Below the pieces are notes generated by a model. It had not been told where the DNA came from, did not search any database, and saw nothing but the letters and a program-made list of their open reading frames with translations. Positions 1-4,001 of a DNA stretch of 5,527 bases are shown piece after piece. The stretch covers positions 1 to 5,527 of the forward strand of contig JAEYWB010000632.1 in NCBI GenBank assembly GCA_023429275.1, in the 5' to 3' direction. This stretch comes from Planctomycetota bacterium (GTDB lineage: Bacteria > Planctomycetota > Planctomycetia > Planctomycetales > Planctomycetaceae). Numbering within the stretch: position 1 is the first letter of the stretch; each line of letters starts with the position of its first letter. The position numbers were made by a program, and so were the translations under genes.

Positions 1-890
1 CTGCGGACCTTGTCCCGCGTGAGGGCTTCCCGCAAGATTTTGACGAGTGGGCCGTTCCCCGACAGGAACACGCTGTGGAGCTCATCGTCCTTGTCGATGT
101 GCGTCGTGGCGACATCGAGCCCGACCAGCGTCTTTCCCGCTCCCGGAACACCCGTCACGAAGCAGATCGCCTTCCGCGAGTGTTCGCGCGCGTCCCGAAT
201 GATCTCGGCAATCGTGCTGGTCGTGGAGGTGAGGTTTTTGGCTCCGGCATCGCTCCGCGAGATCTCGACGACCGAGTGCCCCCGGTAGAGGGCGGTTGCC
301 GCTTCGATGATCGTCGGCGTCGGGCAGTACCGACCGGATTGCCAGTCGGCCGCGACGATCTCCGGCCCGCGGGCGAACTCCAGGACCCGCTGCATCGTGG
401 GGGCGAGGGTCTCGGCGTTGCAGCGAAGGGGCTCGAGCAGCCGATCGCTGTGGGTGACGACTTTGTCGCTGACCGGTGCGGCCTCGGTCGCGACGAGGAT
501 CGGCGCGATCACGAGGGAGTGGCTCGGCTCATGAAAGTTCTTGAGGTCGAGGGCGTAGTCCCACACCTGGTCGACCGCTTGGGGCGGATACCCCGCTTCC
601 CCGACCTTGAACTCGATGACGAACAGCACACCGCCGGCCAGGACGACGGCATCGACCCGCCGCCCGAGCCGTGGGATCGAATACTCGAAGTACAGGTGCC
701 CCGGGAGTGCCAGCCGGGCGAAGACTTCCCGGAGGATGTCGATCTGCATCACCCAGGCGTCGCGCTGTTCGACGGTGAGCGGGAACGAGTTGGCGATGGC
801 AATGGTACCGAGGATCTCGTCGGTGCCGCGTGAGGAGAACGCCTCGATCGAGTCGGCGTAGAAGTAGCGGTTGAGAGAGCGAACGTTCAT
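1..890 (-). CDS. DUF2075-type P-loop protein with N-terminal PD-(D/E)XK-like domain (C-terminus off window)
   Basis: Partial gene: 296 codons from the ATG at 890, open to the left edge. Seen: residues 69-112 look like a restriction-endonuclease-fold core, with E69, D80, the E93-F-K95 signature and a Q108-x-x-x-Y112 motif typical of RecB-like nucleases. Residues 247-254 are a perfect Walker A loop (GVPGAGKT) on a hydrophobic strand (AICFVT), followed by the block VFLSGNGPLVKILREAL (274-290). Known: this block after Walker A is characteristic of DUF2075 proteins, a superfamily 1-like DNA/RNA helicase group of usually 600-700 residues, so over half the protein is missing here. Inferred: an ATP-dependent nucleic-acid enzyme with a nuclease module, cytoplasmic (no signal peptide). 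An in-frame stop seven codons upstream makes 890 the first possible ATG. The ribosome binding site is weak (GAGG about 13 nt upstream), and the palindrome GGCCCGGGCC (896-905) overlaps the initiation region. Family call is firm; biological role is open. Confidence 0.88.
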   Translation of the reverse strand, partial: MNVRSLNRYFYADSIEAFSSRGTDEILGTIAIANSFPLTVEQRDAWVMQIDILREVFARLALPGHLYFEYSIPRLGRRVDAVVLAGGVLFVIEFKVGEAGYPPQAVDQVWDYALDLKNFHEPSHSLVIAPILVATEAAPVSDKVVTHSDRLLEPLRCNAETLAPTMQRVLEFARGPEIVAADWQSGRYCPTPTIIEAATALYRGHSVVEISRSDAGAKNLTSTTSTIAEIIRDAREHSRKAICFVTGVPGAGKTLVGLDVATTHIDKDDELHSVFLSGNGPLVKILREALTRDKVR

Positions 891-997
891 CGATCGGCCC
901 GGGCCTCGTCACGCGGCGCGAGCCCCGCTCGACGCCGTCGCCAGGTTGGCAGACGACGGGCGCCGCGGCAACCGGGGAGAGGTGGTATGCGACCCTC

Positions 998-1017
998 AGT
1001 CCCGCCAGGGACGAAAG
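998..1017 (+). repeat. REP-like 20-mer, copy 1
   Basis: The sequence AGTCCCGCCAGGGACGAAAG occurs here and again, base for base, at 1068-1087. Its core GTCCC-GCCA-GGGAC can fold into a 5-bp stem with a four-base loop, followed by the single-stranded tail GAAAG. A short palindrome plus conserved tail in a non-coding gap is the usual form of REP-type repeats. Genome-wide copy number cannot be seen from here. Confidence 0.6.
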
Positions 1018-1024
1018 GACATCG

Positions 1025-1044
1025 CCCCCCGTTTCAACGGGGGG
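1025..1044. repeat. Strong GC hairpin between the two REP-like 20-mers
   Basis: CCCCCCGTT (1025-1033) and AACGGGGGG (1036-1044) are exact reverse complements, giving an uninterrupted 9-bp stem, or 8 bp with a four-base loop. No T-tract follows on either strand, so it is not a standard intrinsic terminator. It sits between the two copies of the 20-mer, making the unit 20-mer, hairpin, 20-mer. Confidence 0.6.
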
Positions 1045-1067
1045 TCAGGCGAGGTTCAGGATGAGTG

Positions 1068-1087
1068 AGTCCCGCCAGGGACGAAAG
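1068..1087 (+). repeat. REP-like 20-mer, copy 2
   Basis: Exact second copy of the 20-mer at 998-1017, in the same orientation and offset by 70 bp. The base before it differs (G versus C), as does the sequence after the GAAAG tail, which marks the 20-mer as the conserved unit. Confidence 0.6.
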
Positions 1088-1244
1088 AGCGAGGTCATTG
1101 CGAGCCGGCGACCTGGCCAGCGAAATTCGCCCCGACCGAGTTGTGGCGACAGATCGGAATGGCCGTCATTGAGACCTGCCTGCCGATCGACGGTCGGGGG
1201 GTGTGCCGGGGGTTCCCTGTCGGCTCGAACGGGGGCAAGTCTCT

Positions 1245-1268
1245 GCCCGACTCCGCGCGGAGTGGGGC
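1245..1268. repeat. 24-bp near-perfect palindrome
   Basis: The inner 14 bp, ACTCCGCGCGGAGT (1250-1263), are a perfect palindrome. Beyond one G/G mismatch (1249/1264) the arms GCCC (1245-1248) and GGGC (1265-1268) continue the symmetry, giving 11 of 12 paired positions. An alternative hairpin, GGGCA (1233-1237) with TGCCC (1244-1248), shares the left arm. No T-run follows. It lies directly upstream of the long repeat copy starting at 1285 and may be part of the same repeat cluster. Confidence 0.45.
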
Positions 1269-1284
1269 TCGTCACGGGAAATGG

Positions 1285-1384
1285 CCACGAGGGACGAAAA
1301 TTCGGCGCAGCGGAGCCAGGCTCGTCCTCGAACGAACCGGAAAAGTCGTCCGTTTATCCGTTCGTCCGGATCTGGGGCGGCGCG
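1285..1384 (+). repeat. Dispersed direct repeat, copy A (100 bp)
   Basis: Aligns with 1951-2045 in the same orientation. By hand alignment there are 10 mismatches over 95 aligned positions plus one 5-bp gap, about 89 percent identity. The best conserved block is 1334-1379, with two mismatches in 46 bp. That block plus two bases upstream can form a stem: 1332-1341 pairs with 1357-1365 (nine pairs, one bulged C at 1337) around a 15-base loop. No reading frame is shared convincingly between the copies, so this looks like a non-coding repeat or structured element. Confidence 0.65.
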
Positions 1385-1472
1385 CGTCAAACCGCGACTT
1401 TGCGGAGTCCCACCATAGCACGCTACATGGCTGCCGGGGAGAGCACGATTGAGGACCGCCCTGTGGCTGCCG

Positions 1473-1679
1473 CTATGGAGCCGATGGGTCGCTGGATCGA
1501 AGGATCCGCCAGGTCTGGATGACTTCGTAGACCCCTTTTTCCACCCGACGCAGCCGCATGCCGTTGGCGGTTCTGAGCTCGATCGTCGGATCCGACTCAC
1601 CTTTCACCGATTCCATGACCACGATGTGCTCGCGGCCATCGACGTCGACTGCGACAAACCGGCCTGTCTCGTGCGCCAT
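1473..1679 (-). CDS. Small conserved-looking hypothetical protein, 68 residues
   Basis: Not recognised by name. The product begins MAHETGRFVAVDVDGREHIVV and continues through a hydrophilic segment to LRTANGMRLRRVEKGVYEVI near residues 36-53. That pattern, a short beta-rich N-terminus, then an 'NG.RLRRV..G.YEVI' segment, resembles small bacterial hypothetical proteins of 60-80 residues in which a query residue set such as 'L.dG..vnr.d...feiv.tg..l.r' recurs; this is memory of a pattern, not a search. There is no signal peptide, membrane segment or cysteine. The start is well supported: GGAGGAG lies 8 nt upstream of the ATG at 1679. It stands alone, about 450 bp from its neighbours, between the two copies of the long direct repeat. 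The ribosome binding site and ordered composition argue for a real gene; function is unknown. Confidence 0.65.
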   Translation of the reverse strand: MAHETGRFVAVDVDGREHIVVMESVKGESDPTIELRTANGMRLRRVEKGVYEVIQTWRILRSSDPSAP

Positions 1680-2127
1680 ACGCCACTCCTCCGGGGGGTG
1701 AACCCGCTCACCATCGAAAACCGTGCGGCGCCGCGAAGCTCACCCCCTGGAGGCTACCAGAGCGAGGAGAAAACGGGGGGAGATTCCTCGGTTTGCCGCA
1801 AGCAAAGTGCAAAGACGTCCCTTCTTCGGGCTCGCACGGCAGAGCCCGGCCGACCGCTGTCCTGCCGGCGGGGTGGCCGGTCGACGCCCCTTCCCGAGTG
1901 TTGGCCAGCCTTATTCGTGAAGACAGGATGGAGTGGCCGGGTCTGGGGCACCACGAGGGACGAGAATTCAACCCAGCGGAGCCCGTTCACGAATGAACCG
2001 GAAAAGTCGTCCGCTTATCCGTTCGTCCGGATCCGGGGCGCCGCGGCGCTCATCGAACGCCAGGTCGGCGTCCGAGGAGGCTTGCAACGGCCGGAGGCCT
2101 GGTCGGGGGAGGAACAGGAAGCGTGTT
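1680..2127. other. Gene-free intergenic region upstream of the small gene
   Basis: About 450 bp. Frames on both strands lack plausible starts or family features. It should hold the promoter of the small leftward gene and the terminator of the leftward cytochrome gene, but I could not identify either with confidence. Visible items are a 7-bp hairpin CGGGCTC/GAGCCCG (1827-1848, eight-base loop, no T-tract), a weak dyad GGTGA/TCACC (1697-1712) just upstream of the small gene's ribosome binding site, and repeat copy B at its right end. Confidence 0.65.
1951..2045 (+). repeat. Dispersed direct repeat, copy B (95 bp)
   Basis: Second copy of the element at 1285-1384, 666 bp further right. It lacks 5 bp in the middle of the unit. 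Within the potential stem, the one change from copy A (C1333 to T1994) would turn a C-G pair into a U-G pair in RNA, so the fold survives; the other change in the core falls in the loop. Both copies begin CCACGAGGGACGA and end in a GGGGCG-rich tail. Confidence 0.65.
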
Positions 2128-2736
2128 TCAGCGGGGAGCTTTGTCCACGGCGGCCGGGGAGGGATCGCTGATCGGCATGCTGATGATCAGGCCGGCGAAC
2201 CGCGGCGTCTTGGGCTGGTCCTTGAAGAAGCCGGTGTGGCAGCCGATACAGCCCCCCGTCAGCGGGATCGGAGCGGCGCGACGGTACACCGTTCCTTCCA
2301 CCGCTTCGAAGTCTCCCTTACCGGCGGCGAGGGCGGTGGCGGCCTTCTTCTCGAAGTCGGTTCGCGGCTCGTGGTTGACGCTCATCGCGTTGGTGTTGAC
2401 CGAGATCCACCGCGCCTGTGCTCGGGACGACTTTTCCATCCGCTCGAAGATGTCTTCCATCGCCCGGGCCGGAACCATCGCCCGGTCGCCATGAAAGTAG
2501 CGGTCGTGCAACACGTCGAGCGTGGAGGAGTAGAAGTCATGCATCAACCGGGCCCGTTCGCGGGCCGCGGCGACCGTCGGAGCAGGTGCGGAATCGGCCG
2601 GGACCGAGGGAGGGGCCGCCGCGTTCGAACCCGCCTGTGGCGGCCCCGTGGGCGCCGGGTCATCGCCGAGCACGACGCCAGAGAGTGGAAGGATCACGAC
2701 GATCGCCCCGACCCACTTCGCGATGCGACTGGACAT
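2128..2736 (-). CDS. Exported monohaem cytochrome c, DUF3365 / Tll0287-like
   Basis: 202 residues. Residues 1-24 form a signal peptide (MSSRIAKW, then a hydrophobic core to about VVLG), followed by a Pro/Ala-rich linker (about 26-55) and a folded domain. The haem-attachment motif C163-I-G-C166-H167 lies near the C-terminus. Upstream of it, 'VNHEPRTDFEKKAATAL' and 'YRRAAPIPLTGGCIGCH' match the layout of DUF3365 (Tll0287-like) proteins, where a PAS-like haem domain carries one late CxxCH. Inferred location: periplasm, probably in electron transfer or haem-based sensing. These two cysteines are the only ones in the protein. The start is supported by GAGGTGA (2741-2747) just upstream of the ATG and by the signal peptide. 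A sigma70-like promoter lies about 110 bp upstream, so it is probably transcribed on its own. Family call is good; physiological partner is unknown. Confidence 0.85.
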   Translation of the reverse strand: MSSRIAKWVGAIVVILPLSGVVLGDDPAPTGPPQAGSNAAAPPSVPADSAPAPTVAAARERARLMHDFYSSTLDVLHDRYFHGDRAMVPARAMEDIFERMEKSSRAQARWISVNTNAMSVNHEPRTDFEKKAATALAAGKGDFEAVEGTVYRRAAPIPLTGGCIGCHTGFFKDQPKTPRFAGLIISMPISDPSPAAVDKAPR

Positions 2737-2845
2737 GCTGTCACCTCGAGGGACTGTCGTTGGTCGGACGGCACGGTCCGCCAGGGATCCTGCCGGTTGC
2801 CTCCCCCGTCCTCAGTGCGGTCGCCGGTCGAGGGGGGCCATCGCG

Positions 2846-2874
2846 ATGTTAACCCCGCGGGACCGTCGTGTCAA
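2846..2874 (-). promoter_or_regulatory. Sigma70-like promoter for the cytochrome gene
   Basis: Reading leftwards, a perfect -35 TTGACA (2874-2869) is followed after exactly 17 bp by TAACAT (2851-2846), which matches the -10 consensus at four of six positions. Transcription would start near 2839, giving a leader of about 100 nt before the ATG at 2736. The -35 lies at the edge of an AT-richer patch in a GC-rich region, which strengthens the call. Confidence 0.5.
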
Positions 2875-2885
2875 CAACTGTTGTT
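2873..2885. promoter_or_regulatory. Palindrome overlapping the -35 box (possible operator)
   Basis: AACAACTGTTGTT is a perfect dyad about the central T at 2879, and it overlaps the first two bases of the -35 hexamer of the leftward promoter. A symmetric site at this position is typical of a dimeric regulator's operator. No regulator is encoded in the window. Confidence 0.35.
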
Positions 2886-2888
2886 CAA

Positions 2889-2912
2889 ACATATATGCAG
2901 GGCCGTATATGT
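2889..2912 (-). terminator. AT-rich hairpin after the phosphodiesterase gene (possible terminator)
   Basis: ACATATA (2889-2895) and TATATGT (2906-2912) are exact reverse complements around a ten-base loop, 12 bp beyond the phosphodiesterase stop codon (2925-2927). Leftwards the stem ends in TATATGTTTGAA, which has only a short T-run, so it is at best a weak intrinsic terminator. Its closeness to the cytochrome promoter means it could instead be a regulatory dyad. Confidence 0.35.
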
Positions 2913-2924
2913 CAGTGCGGTGGT

Positions 2925-3761
2925 CTACTCCTTCGCGGCCAGCTTCTCCTTGATCCCCTGAATGACCGTCGGGATGTCGGTGCAGTGGACGTCGACCCCG
3001 AGGCCGAGGGCCATGTAGTAGTCGAGGGGGCTGCCACCCGGCCAGCAGTTGACGAGGAGGCCGTTCTTGTGGGCCTCCTGGACGGCGGTCCGGGACGTCC
3101 CTGAGAGCTGGCAGGCGATGCGGTCGGCCCCGAGCTCCTTGGCCCGCTTGATGAACTCCGCCGAGCAGGGCTTGCCGGCGATGAGCGAGAGGGGGGCCTT
3201 GGGGTCGAGAGCCTCGATCGCCAGGAGCGGCCGTTCGTCGAACGAGGAATAGACGTAGGTCGCCCCCTTCGCCTTCTGCTTCTCGGCGGCGGCGTAGAGG
3301 GCCCCGCAGTACTCCGCGATCCGCTCATCGGGGTAGAGCGACTTGTTGCTCGTTTTCATTTCGAGCTCGATGTAGACGTCGGGCTTGTCGGCGAAGTAGG
3401 CGAGGAACTCGTCGAGGAACAGGAGCTTCTGGCCTTTCTTCGTGACGACCCCTTCCAGCTCGGCGACGGTCTGCTCCTCGACGGCTCCCTTGGCGTTGTG
3501 GGTCCGGTCGAGGCTGTCGTCGTGCAGGATCACGAGGGCGCCATCCTTCGTCATGCGGATGTCGGTCTCGAAGCCGCGGATTCCCCGCTCGTAGCAGGCG
3601 CGGAATCCTTCCATCGTGTTCTCCTCGAACTCGTGGGCTCCTCCGCGGTGAGCCAGGATGATCGGCCCGCGTTCCTGGGCCGCCGCCGGTCTCGCATCCA
3701 GCACGCACATGGCGGTCATGAGCAGGAATCCGCCCCACAGCCGCCGCATCGACAACACCAT
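2925..3761 (-). CDS. Secreted glycerophosphodiester phosphodiesterase (GDPD family)
   Basis: 278 residues from the chosen start. It would hydrolyse glycerophosphodiesters to glycerol-3-phosphate and an alcohol, outside the cytoplasm. Seen: signal peptide 1-28 (MRR, hydrophobic GGFLLMTAMCVL, cleavage after ARPAAA); catalytic-site motifs in family order, namely AHRGG (H38, R39), EENT (47-49), FETDIRMTKDG (E65, D67), ILHDD (H80), IELEMK (E132, E134, K136), VNCWPGG (W240) and the closing HCTDIP block. The length fits a single TIM-barrel GDPD domain. Start choice: GGGGAGAG lies about 8 nt upstream of the ATG at 3761. The ATG at 3839 would add 26 residues ahead of the signal peptide, and the ATG at 3749 lacks a ribosome binding site. 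The gene is divergent from the M66 protease and 188 bp upstream of the cytochrome. Substrate preference cannot be read from sequence. Confidence 0.9.
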   Translation of the reverse strand: MVLSMRRLWGGFLLMTAMCVLDARPAAAQERGPIILAHRGGAHEFEENTMEGFRACYERGIRGFETDIRMTKDGALVILHDDSLDRTHNAKGAVEEQTVAELEGVVTKKGQKLLFLDEFLAYFADKPDVYIELEMKTSNKSLYPDERIAEYCGALYAAAEKQKAKGATYVYSSFDERPLLAIEALDPKAPLSLIAGKPCSAEFIKRAKELGADRIACQLSGTSRTAVQEAHKNGLLVNCWPGGSPLDYYMALGLGVDVHCTDIPTVIQGIKEKLAAKE

Positions 3762-4001
3762 CACTCGCACTCTCCCCGGGAAGACCGTCGCAGAACCAGG
3801 GTGTCGATGCTCCGGAATTGCTTCCCGACTGGCAACCATAAGCGTCCATCAATTGATATCGCTGATATCCGGCGATGTTCTGGATATGGTGCCGATATCA
3901 CGTTGACGCTCACGGTTGGCGTCTGCACCATCGTGGCTTGCGAGCGATTGTCGGCATGCCACGGGTCGCTCGAAGTCGGCTATGGCTTACGAGAGTCCAC
4001 G
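3762..4001. promoter_or_regulatory. Divergent promoter region between the phosphodiesterase and M66 protease genes
   Basis: 240 bp between two genes transcribed away from each other, so it must carry starts for both. The middle (about 3850-3900) is strikingly AT-richer than the flanks and holds the nested GATATC dyad. On the plus strand a weak candidate pair is TTGACG (3903-3908) and CACCAT (3926-3931) with 17-bp spacing, a poor -10 match. No clear leftward promoter was found. The protease leader contains the interleaved inverted repeats GTGGC/GCCAC (3933-3937, 3958-3962) and CGAGCGA/TCGCTCG (3941-3947, 3966-3972). Confidence 0.55.
3854..3900. promoter_or_regulatory. Nested GATATC dyad, probable operator cluster
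   Basis: GATATC occurs at 3855-3860, 3864-3869 and 3894-3899, with a near copy GATATG at 3883-3888. Outer arms TGATATCG (3854-3861) and CGATATCA (3893-3900) are exact reverse complements centred at 3877; inner arms ATATCC (3865-3870) and GGATAT (3882-3887) are centred at 3876. Two nested symmetries on nearly the same centre, between divergent genes, suggest paired sites for a dimeric regulator controlling one or both genes. The regulator is not identifiable here. Confidence 0.5.

Larger units (their letters stand above)
891..1472. other. Gene-free, repeat-bearing intergenic region
   Basis: About 580 bp between the DUF2075 gene and the end of the small gene at 1473. Reading frames here on both strands have low-complexity Arg/Ser/Pro/Gly composition, no recognisable family and no convincing ribosome binding site, so I call no gene. 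It contains a duplicated 20-mer with a hairpin (998-1087), a near-perfect palindrome (1245-1268) and one copy of a longer dispersed repeat (1285-1384). The promoter of the leftward DUF2075 gene should lie here, but I could not pick a convincing -35/-10 pair. Confidence 0.7.

Noticed and set aside
75..833. A 252-codon open frame on the plus strand opposite the DUF2075 gene.
   Set aside because: The minus strand has a coherent protein with Walker A and nuclease motifs. The plus frame is charged low-complexity sequence without family features.
1025..1044. Intrinsic terminator at the 9-bp GC hairpin.
   Set aside because: No T-tract follows on either strand, and no gene ends close by in a suitable direction.
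998..1087. Possible two-repeat CRISPR mini-array.
   Set aside because: The repeat is only 20 bp, the spacing leaves 50 bp containing its own strong hairpin, there are only two copies, and no cas gene is nearby. A REP-like unit fits better.
1061..1600. Overlapping frames of 100-153 codons on both strands in the intergenic region.
   Set aside because: They run through the repeats in several frames at once, lack ribosome binding sites and have no ordered composition.
1933..2961. A 342-codon open frame on the plus strand spanning repeat copy B and the cytochrome gene.
   Set aside because: It runs antisense to a gene with signal peptide, CxxCH and ribosome binding site, and crosses the promoter region. 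Its composition is Arg/Gly-rich shadow.
3762..3839. N-terminal extension of the phosphodiesterase to the ATG at 3839.
   Set aside because: It would place 26 hydrophilic residues before the signal peptide; the ATG at 3761 has a GGGGAGAG site at proper spacing.
2912..3852. Alternative minus-strand frames (138 and 175 codons) overlapping the phosphodiesterase gene.
   Set aside because: They are out-of-frame shadows with Arg/Ser/Pro-rich composition; the true frame carries all GDPD motifs.
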